A DNA stretch of 11,375 nt, taken from the NCBI GenBank assembly GCA_018903185.1, contig JAHIQV010000455.1, positions 1 through 11,375 on the forward strand, in the 5' to 3' direction. How positions within the stretch are numbered: position 1 is the first letter of the stretch; each line of letters starts with the position of its first letter. A model generated the notes under the pieces. The model was given only the letters and a program-made list of their open reading frames with translations, was not told the origin of the DNA and did no database searches. Of the stretch, positions 5,432-11,375 are shown one piece after another. Position numbers and translations under genes: made by a program. Source of the DNA: Gammaproteobacteria bacterium (GTDB lineage Bacteria; Pseudomonadota; Gammaproteobacteria; Burkholderiales; Burkholderiaceae_C).

Positions 5432-6412
5432 TCACTGCGGCTGGTAGCCGCTGTCCTTGATGATCTTTGCCCAGACCTCGCGGTAGGCCACCTCGCGCTT
5501 GCCCAACTCGGCACCGCTCATGAAACCCACGGTCAGGCCCATGGCGGTCAGCTTGTCCTTCACATCGGACATGACGATCACTTTCTGCAGGGCCGCAGCG
5601 AGTTTGTCCAGCGCAGCTTTGGGTGTGCCCGCCGGTGCGAAGAGGCCGTAGTAAGGCACCTCCTCAAACCCCTTGATGCCGAGCTCGGTGAAGGTCGGCA
5701 CCTCGGGCAGCGCGGCCTGGCGCTGCGTGCCCATCACCGCCACCACGCGCAGCTTGCCGGCCTTGTGGTTTTCGATGAAGTCGGGCACCGAGCCCACGCC
5801 CGCGGGAATGATGTTGCCCAGCATGTCGCCCATCATGGGCGCGCTGCCGCGGTAGGGTGCGGCCACCAGGTCCAGGCCGAACTGCTTGCCGATCACCTGC
5901 ACGGCGAACTGCGGCGTGGACGCGGGCGCGGGGATGCCCATGGTCGCCTTGCCGCCGCTGCCCTTGACACTGTCGATCCAGGCCTTGAAGTCGCGCGCGG
6001 GTGTGCCACCCGACAGCGCCACGGCGTTCACGAAGGTGGCAAACCCGGCCACGGGCACGAAGTCCCTGGCGGGGTCGAAGCCCGGATTTTTCATGGTCAG
6101 CGGCAGGATGGACACACTGTGGTCGTGACTCAGGAACACGGTGTGGCCATCGGCCGGCGCGACCTTGAGCGCATGCGCGGCGAGCTGCCCGCCCGCACCG
6201 GGCTTGTTGTCCACCAGCACGTTGCCGCCGAGCTCGGTCTGCAGGCGCTCGGCGAGGATGCGGGCAACGGCATCGGAACCACCACCGGCGGGGAAGCCGA
6301 CAAGGATTCTGGTGGGGATCTGCGCCTGGGCAAGACCGAAACCAGCGACGGCGGACAGGGCCAGCGCGAGGCGGCCGGCACGGGTGATGAAGGAACGGCG
6401 GGGCGATGTCAT
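5432..6412 (-). CDS. Tripartite tricarboxylate transporter substrate-binding protein (Bug/TctC family)
   Basis: A 326-residue periplasmic solute-binding protein of the Bug family, which captures carboxylates and related small metabolites for TctAB-type permeases or for sensing. It has an N-terminal signal with a twin-arginine-like start SPRRSFITRAG (3-13), a hydrophobic core 14-28 and likely cleavage after AQA (30). Family landmarks are RILVGFPAGGGSD (35-47), the NKPGAGGQLAA segment near 68-78 and LPEVPTFTELGIKGFE in the C-terminal half. The ATG at 6412 has AGGAG 8 nt upstream. No tctA or tctB permease gene is nearby, the common 'orphan' state in Burkholderiales. It follows a PcaC-like gene by 48 bp on the same strand and may share its transcript, hinting at an aromatic or dicarboxylic ligand (weak inference). 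Copy 2 of the hairpin element follows its stop. Confidence 0.93.
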   Translation of the reverse strand: MTSPRRSFITRAGRLALALSAVAGFGLAQAQIPTRILVGFPAGGGSDAVARILAERLQTELGGNVLVDNKPGAGGQLAAHALKVAPADGHTVFLSHDHSVSILPLTMKNPGFDPARDFVPVAGFATFVNAVALSGGTPARDFKAWIDSVKGSGGKATMGIPAPASTPQFAVQVIGKQFGLDLVAAPYRGSAPMMGDMLGNIIPAGVGSVPDFIENHKAGKLRVVAVMGTQRQAALPEVPTFTELGIKGFEEVPYYGLFAPAGTPKAALDKLAAALQKVIVMSDVKDKLTAMGLTVGFMSGAELGKREVAYREVWAKIIKDSGYQPQ

Positions 6413-6460
6413 GGGTTCAACTCCTGAAGAAAAAAAACAGTGGTGTTCGGGGTGGCGCAG

Positions 6461-6838
6461 TCAGGCCTTGGGCGGTTCCACCACCTCGGCCGCGGTGCGG
6501 AACGCGTCCACCGAGGTGGGGATGCCGCAGTAGATGGCCGCGTGCAGCAGCACCTCCTGGATTTCCTGCACGGTGGCGCCGTTGTTCAGCGCGCCGCGCA
6601 CATGGCCTTTGAGTTCGTGCTGCTTGCCCAGCGCGGTCAGCATGGCCACGGTGACCAGGCTGCGGGTCTTGCGGTCCAGGCCTTCGCGTTGCCAGACATC
6701 GCCCCAGGCGGCGCGCGAGATGTGGTCCTGGATCGGCTGGGTAAAGGGCGTGGTGCCGGCCAGGGCCCGGTCCACGAACGCATCGCCCATGACCTCGCGG
6801 CGGGTGGCCAGGCCCTTGTCGTACTGCTGATCCTGCAT
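6461..6838 (-). CDS. Carboxymuconolactone decarboxylase family protein (PcaC-like)
   Basis: A 125-residue protein with the compact all-helical AhpD/CMD fold. Residues 45-113, from WGDVWQREGLDRKTRSLVTV through HVRGALNNGATVQEIQEVLL and YCGIPTSVDAFR, closely resemble PcaC, the 4-carboxymuconolactone decarboxylase of the protocatechuate beta-ketoadipate pathway. It lacks the CxxC redox pair of AhpD proteins, favouring decarboxylase-type chemistry. I chose the ATG at 6838 (MQDQQYD) because GGAG lies 6 nt upstream. An in-frame ATG at 6850 would add MEHS but has no Shine-Dalgarno. No other pca gene is in the window, so the true substrate is open and I give no symbol. It is followed by the Bug-protein gene and diverges from another AhpD/CMD-fold gene at 6919. 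Confidence 0.85.
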   Translation of the reverse strand: MQDQQYDKGLATRREVMGDAFVDRALAGTTPFTQPIQDHISRAAWGDVWQREGLDRKTRSLVTVAMLTALGKQHELKGHVRGALNNGATVQEIQEVLLHAAIYCGIPTSVDAFRTAAEVVEPPKA

Positions 6839-6918
6839 GCTGTGCTCCATGTGTCTGTTCAACGTGGGCCCCAAGGATAAACTTTCGGGACAAGCAAAAC
6901 CCTGACCGGAGACAAACC

Positions 6919-7509
6919 ATGAGCGATGCACGCTACCCCCTGCCCGACCTCAACACCCTGCCCGAGGACCTCAAGGCCAAGATCCTGGAGGTGCAGGAAA
7001 AAGCCGGCTTCGTCCCCAACGTCTTCCTCGCGTTGGCGCGCCGCCCGGCCGAATGGCGCGCCTTCTTCGCCTACCACGATGCGCTGATGACGCCTGAGAC
7101 CGCAGGGCGCGAGAGCGGGCTCACCAAGGGCGACCGCGAGATGATCGTCACCACCACCAGCGCGGCCAACCACTGCCTCTACTGCGTGGTGGCGCACGGC
7201 GCGATCCTGCGCATCTACGAGAAAAAGCCGCTGGTGGCCGACCAGGTGGCGGTGAACCACCGCAAGGCCGACATCAGCCCGCGCCAGCGCGCCATGCTCG
7301 ACTTCGCGATGAAGGTCTGCCTGGCCTCGCATCAGATCGACGACGCCGATTTCGCCGCCCTGCATGCCCATGGTTTCAGCGACGAAGACGCCTGGGACAT
7401 CGCCGCCATCACCGCCTTCTTCGGCCTGTCCAACCGCATGGCCAGCTTCAGTGGCATGACGCCCAATCCGGAGTTCTACCTGATGGGGCGCGTTCCCAAG
7501 GCGAAGTGA
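6919..7509 (+). CDS. AhpD-like peroxidase-related protein
   Basis: A 196-residue member of the AhpD/carboxymuconolactone decarboxylase superfamily, in the 'uncharacterised peroxidase-related enzyme' group. The AhpD core is at about 70-105. Cys86-x-x-Cys89-x3-His93 lies in NHCLYCVVAHGA, preceded by Glu74 in GDREMIVTTTSAA. The cysteines could form a redox-active disulfide that reduces peroxides, but the physiological donor and substrate are unknown. The N-terminal YPLPDLNTLPEDLKAKILEV and the FVPNVFLALARRP segment (31-43) are typical of the group. The ATG at 6919 has a GGAG about 8 nt upstream. It diverges from the PcaC-like gene across 80 bp and converges on the thioesterase gene with a heptamer array between them. 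Confidence 0.87.
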   Translation: MSDARYPLPDLNTLPEDLKAKILEVQEKAGFVPNVFLALARRPAEWRAFFAYHDALMTPETAGRESGLTKGDREMIVTTTSAANHCLYCVVAHGAILRIYEKKPLVADQVAVNHRKADISPRQRAMLDFAMKVCLASHQIDDADFAALHAHGFSDEDAWDIAAITAFFGLSNRMASFSGMTPNPEFYLMGRVPKAK

Positions 7510-7511
7510 AC

Positions 7512-7546
7512 GGCTGTCGGCTGTCGGCTGTCGGCTGTCGGCTGCC
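7512..7546. repeat. Tandem 7-bp array, GGCTGTC x4 plus one variant unit
   Basis: Four perfect GGCTGTC units (7512-7539) and a fifth, GGCTGCC (7540-7546), fill most of the 42-bp gap between the convergent AhpD-like and thioesterase genes. It starts 3 bases after the AhpD-like stop. Short perfect tandem repeats like this can change copy number by slippage; being outside the coding frames, changes would affect only the transcript 3' ends. Confidence 0.9.
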
Positions 7547-7565
7547 AAGAATCAGCCCGGCAGCC
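7540..7565. terminator. Candidate bidirectional hairpin formed by the last heptamer
   Basis: The variant heptamer GGCTGCC (7540-7546) is perfectly complementary to GGCAGCC (7559-7565), with a 12-nt loop that contains the thioesterase stop codon. The single base that differs in this unit restores perfect pairing; the other units would pair with one G-U wobble. No T-run follows, so classical intrinsic termination is not supported. Confidence 0.35.
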
Positions 7566-8001
7566 GCGGCAGGCCACCCGCGCTTTCGATCAGCGCGCGG
7601 GCATGCGCCGACATCGCCACCGACTTCTGCTTCGGAAAATCGACCCACACCACCGTGGCACCACCGTTGGCGTAAACCGTGTCTGGTTCATCGGTGCGCA
7701 GCATCTCGTGGTAGGTGTCAAACGAGGTGCGGCCCATGGCGCCCAGGTAGGTGCGCACCAGCACATCGCCCGGAAACTCGAGCTGCCGGATGAAGTTGCA
7801 GAAGGCGTTGACGATCACCGGCCCCTCGCCCTTCGGATCGGCCGGCAGGCCCATGCCGAAGAACCAGTCCAGGCGCGCGATCTCCATGTAGCGGAAGTAC
7901 AGCGTGTTGTTGACGTGGCCCATGGCGTCCATGTCGCCCCAGCGGATGGGAACGACCACGCTGTGCACCAGCTTCTTGTCTTCGGGAAGGTCCAGTTTCA
8001 T
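7552..8001 (-). CDS. Acyl-CoA thioesterase, hotdog fold (4HBT/YbgC-like)
   Basis: A 149-residue single hotdog-domain thioesterase that hydrolyses an acyl-CoA (or aryl-CoA) to free acid and CoA in the cytoplasm. The active-site block RWGDMDAMGHVNNTLYFRYM (20-39) aligns with the FGDCDPAGIV region of Pseudomonas 4-hydroxybenzoyl-CoA thioesterase, making Asp25 the likely catalytic carboxylate. EIARLDWF follows at 40-47. The length is typical. The ATG at 8001 overlaps the stop of the EamA transporter gene (ATGA) and has AAGG 7 nt upstream, so translation is probably coupled. It is the last gene of the SDR-transporter-thioesterase operon. The substrate chain or ring cannot be told from the sequence. 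Confidence 0.92.
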   Translation of the reverse strand: MKLDLPEDKKLVHSVVVPIRWGDMDAMGHVNNTLYFRYMEIARLDWFFGMGLPADPKGEGPVIVNAFCNFIRQLEFPGDVLVRTYLGAMGRTSFDTYHEMLRTDEPDTVYANGGATVVWVDFPKQKSVAMSAHARALIESAGGLPRLPG

Positions 8002-8954
8002 CGGTGTGCCTTGATGGATGCGAGGATGCCCAGCACGAACAGCATGCAGGCCGCCCATTGAATGGCGGCCGGCCACTGCCCGCTCCAGGCAAAGGTGTAG
8101 ATCAGTCCGAACACGGTTTCGCTCACGATGAGCTGACCCGCCAGGCTCGGACTCAGGCGCCGGCTGGCCATGTTCCACAGCACCGCGGCCACCCAGGCCG
8201 ATCCGATGCCGGTGACCGAGCACACGGTCACAAAAACCCAGAAGCCGGGTCGGGCCGACATCTCGCCCCAGGCCGATCCCCACAGCGCCCACAACAGCAG
8301 CGCACCCACTCCGGCGGCCACGCCCAGCCAGTTGGCCCACTCGGTCGAATTCACTTCCGGGTGACGGCCCAGCCAGGCGGCGTTGAGCAGGCCGAAGGCG
8401 GTCCAGCTCGCCATCGCCGCGACGGCGTACAGGATGCCGCGCCACAGGTGTGCGCCACCCGCCTCACCCGCGGCCTCACCCGTGGACTGCATCATGAGCA
8501 GCATGCCCAGCGCCGTCAGCAGCAGGCCCGGCACCAGCGCCACCCAGCGCATCGCCTGCGGTTTGCCCAGCACCATGACCCAGAGGGGAATCGTGCCGAT
8601 GATGAGCACCGGCAGGGCCGCGCCGGCGTCGGCGATGGCCAGCACGAGCAGCAGGTAATAGCCGGTGTACCCCAGCACGCTCAGGACCAGCGCGGCACCG
8701 GCCTGCCGCAGCGTCGGCACACGCGGCACCGGCCCGCCCGCTGCGCGGTGCACGTGGCCCAGCAACAGCAGCAAGGCCGAGAACAAGCCGCAGGCCACAA
8801 ACCGGCCCACGGTGTAGTCCACCGAGGTGAACCCCTCGACGATCAGCGGGGCGACAAAGGTCATGCCCCAGAAGGCCCCCGCGCCCAGCCCCGCCAGGAT
8901 GCCCGTCACCATGCCGGGCGGCCAGGCCAGCGGCCGTCCGGCGTCAACCGACAT
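7998..8954 (-). CDS. EamA/DMT-family transporter
   Basis: A 318-residue inner-membrane protein of the drug/metabolite transporter superfamily, with about ten hydrophobic segments in two EamA halves (roughly 15-155 and 170-315) joined by a small polar linker rich in Gly, Ala and Glu (158-168). Such proteins commonly export amino acids or other small metabolites; this substrate is unknown. I place the start at ATG 8954. The TTG directly before it (8957) is an alternative, since a GGAG inside the SDR 3' end is 8 nt from TTG but 11 nt from ATG. The gene begins 6 bp after the SDR stop and its own stop overlaps the thioesterase ATG, so all three genes form one operon. Confidence 0.9.
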   Translation of the reverse strand: MSVDAGRPLAWPPGMVTGILAGLGAGAFWGMTFVAPLIVEGFTSVDYTVGRFVACGLFSALLLLLGHVHRAAGGPVPRVPTLRQAGAALVLSVLGYTGYYLLLVLAIADAGAALPVLIIGTIPLWVMVLGKPQAMRWVALVPGLLLTALGMLLMMQSTGEAAGEAGGAHLWRGILYAVAAMASWTAFGLLNAAWLGRHPEVNSTEWANWLGVAAGVGALLLWALWGSAWGEMSARPGFWVFVTVCSVTGIGSAWVAAVLWNMASRRLSPSLAGQLIVSETVFGLIYTFAWSGQWPAAIQWAACMLFVLGILASIKAHR

Positions 8955-8960
8955 CAAGCG

Positions 8961-9743
8961 TCACACTCCAAAGCCGTCGTCGGCAGCGATCACGGCGCCG
9001 TTGATGAAATGGCTCTCGTTGCTCACCAGCATCATCAGCACGGCGTCCAGATCGGACGGTTGACCCACGCGTTTGCGCGGCAACATGTTGATGAGTTTCT
9101 GGCCCTGCTCGGTCTGCCAGTGGTGGTGGTTGATTTCGGTGTCGATGTAGCCCGGGCAGATGGCGTTGACGTTGATGCCGAAGCGGCCCCACTCCGCCGC
9201 CATCGCCTTGGTCATGTGCACCACCGCGGCCTTGCTCATGCAGTACACGCCGATCTGCGGCAGCACCTTGAGCCCGGCCATCGAGGCGATGTTCACGATG
9301 CGTCCGCCCACATAGGTGCCGGGTGCCGCCCCGTTGGCCCGGGCCAGCATGCGTTTGGCCACTTCCTGTGCGACAAAAAACGCGCCCTTGGTGTTGGTGT
9401 CGAACACGAAGTCGTAGTCTTCTTCGCTCACCTCCTGCAGGCGCTGCGTGGTGCTCACACCCGAGTTGTTGATCAGGATGTCGATAGCGCCCACTTCGGT
9501 TTCGGCGTGTGCGACCGCGGCCTTGATAGAGGCCAGGTCGGTCACGTCGAGCGCGACCACATGCGCATCGCCACCATCGGCTTCGATGTGGGCACGCAGC
9601 GCCATCAGGCGGTCGGTGCGGCGGCTGGCCAGCACCACGGCGGCTCCGGCATTGGCCAGTGTCTTGGCGAACTGCTCACCCAGACCGCCCGAAGCGCCGG
9701 TGATGAGGGCCACGCGGCCCGAGAGATCCAGGGTGTAAGCCAT
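8961..9743 (-). CDS. SDR-family NAD(P)-dependent oxidoreductase
   Basis: A 260-residue classical short-chain dehydrogenase/reductase, catalysing NAD(P)-linked oxidation or reduction of an alcohol or ketone. Rossmann motif TGASGGLG is at 15-22. SRR (40-42) after the second strand suggests NADP(H) preference. NNSG is at 92-95 and structural Asn117 in DTNTKG. The catalytic residues are Ser154 (NIAS) and Tyr167-x3-Lys171 (YCMSK), followed by CPGYIDTEI (196-204). Length is normal. The ATG at 9743 has GAGGAG about 9 nt upstream. It is the first gene of the three-gene operon with the EamA transporter and thioesterase and diverges from the ETF-QO gene across 169 bp. It resembles 3-hydroxyacyl-CoA or 3-oxoacyl reductases in general form, but the substrate is not determined. 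Confidence 0.93.
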   Translation of the reverse strand: MAYTLDLSGRVALITGASGGLGEQFAKTLANAGAAVVLASRRTDRLMALRAHIEADGGDAHVVALDVTDLASIKAAVAHAETEVGAIDILINNSGVSTTQRLQEVSEEDYDFVFDTNTKGAFFVAQEVAKRMLARANGAAPGTYVGGRIVNIASMAGLKVLPQIGVYCMSKAAVVHMTKAMAAEWGRFGINVNAICPGYIDTEINHHHWQTEQGQKLINMLPRKRVGQPSDLDAVLMMLVSNESHFINGAVIAADDGFGV

Positions 9744-9820
9744 TTAGAGTTGCTCCTCGAATGAGACCATCGCGAACACGCTCGCGCCAGACGTGACATG
9801 GATTGTGGCGCATCGCCCAC

Positions 9821-9826
9821 TAGAAT
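9821..9826 (+). promoter_or_regulatory. Candidate -10 box for the ETF-QO gene
   Basis: TAGAAT on the plus strand, 86 bp before the ETF-QO ATG, in the 169-bp divergent gap (9744-9912). No convincing -35 sits at 16-18 bp; GTGACA (9793-9798) is too far at 22 bp and TTGTGG (9803-9808) too near at 12 bp. Apart from this and the SDR Shine-Dalgarno I see no clear repeat or operator in the gap. Confidence 0.3.
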
Positions 9827-9912
9827 CCGTCTCCATCACGACAATGTCTGCCCCATGTTCCTGACGATGGGCTTGCGCTGTCAGACGAAACATCCACCAG
9901 AGACCGCACCCC

Positions 9913-11375
9913 ATGAGCCCAGAAGAAATCCTCAGCACCTACGGCCCACGCGAAGCGATGGAATACGACGTGGTGATCGTCGGCGGCGGCCCCGCCGGCC
10001 TGGCCACCGCCATCCGCCTCAAGCAGCTCGCCACCGAGAAAGGCAGCGAGATCAACGTCTGCGTGCTGGAGAAAGGCTCCGAGCCCGGCGCCCACATCCT
10101 CTCGGGCGCGGTCATGGACCCGAAAGCCATCACCGAACTGTTCCCGAACTGGAAGGAACTCGGCGCCCCGCTGAACCAGCCCGTGACCGGCGACGACCTG
10201 CTGGTGCTGAGCGAAACCGGTGCCCAGCGCACGCCCGACTGGCTGATGCCTCGCAACTTCGACAACCACGGCTGCTACGTCATCAGCCTGGGCGCCGTGA
10301 CCAAGTGGCTCGGTGAACAGGCCGAAGCGCTGGGCGTGGAGATCTTCCCCGGCTTCAGCGCCGCCGAAGTGCTCTACAACGACGACGGCTCGGTCAAAGG
10401 CGTCGCCACCGGCAACCTCGGCGTGGGCAAGGACGGCGAGCCGATGGAGAGCTTCCAGATCGGCATGGAGCTGCACGCCAAATACACCGTGTTCGCCGAA
10501 GGTGCGCGTGGCCACCTGGGCAAACAACTCATTGCCAAGTTCAAGCTCGATGAAGGCAAAGACGCCCAGACCTTCGCCATCGGCATCAAGGAACTCTGGG
10601 AAGTGCCGGCCGACAAGGCCAAGCCCGGTCTCGTGGTGCACACGGCCGGCTGGCCGCTGAACGACGACGCCTTCGGCGGTGGTTTCCTGTACCACCTCGA
10701 AGGCAACAAGGTCACGCTGGGTTATGTGATCGGCCTGGACTACCAGAACCCGTGGATGAGCCCGTTTGAAGAGATGCAGCGCTGGAAGACGCACCCCAGC
10801 ATCAAGGCGCACATCGAAGGCGGCAAGCGCCTGGGCTACGGTGCGCGTGCACTGAACAACGGCACACCGCAGGCCCTGCCCAAGCTGGTGTTCCCGGGTG
10901 GCGCGATGGTCGGCTGCAACGCAGGCTTCCTGAACGCAGCCCGCATCAAGGGCAGCCATGCGGCGATCAAGAGCGGCATGTTGTGCGCCGAGGCCGCGTT
11001 CGAAGCGGTGGCCGCAGGCCGCAGCAGCGACGAGCTGACCGCGTTCGAGACCGGCTTCAAGGCCAGCTGGCTGCACGAGGAACTCTGGACCTACCGCAAC
11101 TTCAAGAACTGGTTCAAGAAGAGCCCGCTCATGGGCAAACTCATGACCGGCGTCGAACACTGGTTCCTGCCCAAGATCGGTGTGTCCAACCCGCCCTGGA
11201 CGCTGCACAACACCACCAAAGACCACACCAAGCTCAAGCCGGCCAATGAGATGCCGCAGATCACGTACCCGAAGCCGGACGGCGTGATCACCTTCGACCG
11301 CCTCTCCAGCGTGTTCGTCAGCAACACCAACCACGAAGAGCAGCAGCCGGCCCACCTGACGCTCAAGGACGCATC
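9913..11375 (+). CDS. Electron transfer flavoprotein-ubiquinone oxidoreductase, partial
   Basis: Membrane-associated ETF-QO takes electrons from reduced ETF, fed by acyl-CoA and amino-acid dehydrogenases, and passes them to ubiquinone through FAD and a [4Fe-4S] cluster. The visible 487 residues start MSPEEILSTYGPREAMEYDV. They contain the FAD dinucleotide motif GGGPAG (24-29), the family block ILSGAVMDPKAITELFPNW, and GCNAGFLNAARIKGSHAAIK (about 335-354), the second FAD-binding block. Near the right edge are WTLHNTTKDHTKLKPA and PAHLTLKDA, which normally lead into the cluster-binding tail. About 70 residues, including the four cluster cysteines, lie beyond the window, so their presence cannot be checked. 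ATG 9913 is preferred over the internal ATG at 9958, since the extra N-terminus looks family-typical; its Shine-Dalgarno is weak. It diverges from the SDR operon. Confidence 0.95.
   Translation, partial: MSPEEILSTYGPREAMEYDVVIVGGGPAGLATAIRLKQLATEKGSEINVCVLEKGSEPGAHILSGAVMDPKAITELFPNWKELGAPLNQPVTGDDLLVLSETGAQRTPDWLMPRNFDNHGCYVISLGAVTKWLGEQAEALGVEIFPGFSAAEVLYNDDGSVKGVATGNLGVGKDGEPMESFQIGMELHAKYTVFAEGARGHLGKQLIAKFKLDEGKDAQTFAIGIKELWEVPADKAKPGLVVHTAGWPLNDDAFGGGFLYHLEGNKVTLGYVIGLDYQNPWMSPFEEMQRWKTHPSIKAHIEGGKRLGYGARALNNGTPQALPKLVFPGGAMVGCNAGFLNAARIKGSHAAIKSGMLCAEAAFEAVAAGRSSDELTAFETGFKASWLHEELWTYRNFKNWFKKSPLMGKLMTGVEHWFLPKIGVSNPPWTLHNTTKDHTKLKPANEMPQITYPKPDGVITFDRLSSVFVSNTNHEEQQPAHLTLKDA

Noticed and set aside
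5417..6427. A 336-codon plus-strand frame covering the Bug gene
   Set aside because: The minus strand encodes a full-length Bug protein with signal peptide and ribosome site; the plus-strand product has no domain.
6430..6437. Run of eight A (T8 on the minus strand) after the PcaC-like gene, considered as an intrinsic terminator
   Set aside because: The bases before the T-run on the minus strand form no stable stem, and a ribosome site for the Bug gene follows at once.
6839..6850. ATG at 6850 as the start of the PcaC-like gene
   Set aside because: It has no Shine-Dalgarno, whereas the ATG at 6838 has GGAG at good spacing. It would add only four residues (MEHS), so the choice is minor.
8004..9764. 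A 586-codon open frame on the plus strand opposite the transporter and SDR genes
   Set aside because: It runs antisense through two well-supported genes and across their junction, and its product is low-complexity (His, Gln, Arg, Gly). It is a GC-bias artefact.
9820..11355. A 511-codon open frame on the minus strand opposite the ETF-QO gene
   Set aside because: The plus strand has clear ETF-QO motifs across the region. The antisense protein has no recognisable domain and is rich in Gly, Val, Ala and His, as expected when a GC-rich gene is read backwards.
1..11375. CRISPR arrays, tRNA or rRNA genes, insertion sequences, prophage or defence genes
   Set aside because: I saw no spaced direct repeats of CRISPR form, no recognisable tRNA or rRNA segments, no transposase or integrase, and no base-composition break that suggests recent transfer.

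Overview
The window is GC-rich, gene-dense bacterial chromosome. The gene set and style (an orphan Bug/TctC-type binding protein, ScoAB, MnmH, ETF-ubiquinone oxidoreductase, GC-rich intergenic hairpins of the CCCCC...GGGGG type) point to a betaproteobacterium of the order Burkholderiales, most likely Comamonadaceae. That placement is inference from protein style; no rRNA or tRNA gene is present to test it. Fourteen protein genes are supported. The two at the edges (rlmB and the ETF-QO gene) run off the window.

Layout. 1-3276: partial rlmB (-) and an ABC-transporter ATPase (-), then, divergently and only 15 bp away, a TesA-type esterase (+) and mnmH/selU (+). 3341-5341: scoB and scoA (-), a ketoacid CoA-transferase pair, divergent from a PAS-LuxR regulator (+), with a perfect 8-6-8 dyad in the 71-bp gap. 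5432-6838: an exported Bug-family solute-binding protein and a PcaC-like decarboxylase (-), probably one transcript. 6919-7509: an AhpD-like peroxidase-related protein (+). 7552-9743: a tightly packed minus-strand operon transcribed SDR -> EamA/DMT transporter -> hotdog thioesterase. 9913-end: ETF-ubiquinone oxidoreductase (+), truncated before its C-terminal iron-sulfur region.

How it fits together. The theme is general carbon and CoA-ester metabolism: ketone-body/ketoacid activation (ScoAB), acyl-CoA hydrolysis (thioesterase), electron delivery from acyl-CoA dehydrogenases to quinone (ETF-QO), organic-acid capture (Bug) and possible aromatic ring-cleavage chemistry (PcaC-like). RNA modification is represented at the left (RlmB for 23S rRNA, MnmH for tRNA wobble uridine).

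I see no phage, transposon, CRISPR or defence system, and the genes are ordinary housekeeping or accessory metabolism. The structure most worth a second look is non-coding: (1) two copies of a bipartite hairpin element with a compensatory base change, each placed exactly 8 nt from a minus-strand stop codon; (2) the ACTACGTA dyad between scoA and the PAS-LuxR gene; (3) a near-palindromic 13-mer that supplies Shine-Dalgarno sequences to two divergent genes; (4) a heptanucleotide tandem array between convergent genes; and (5) a -10 box placed so that rlmB could be leaderless.
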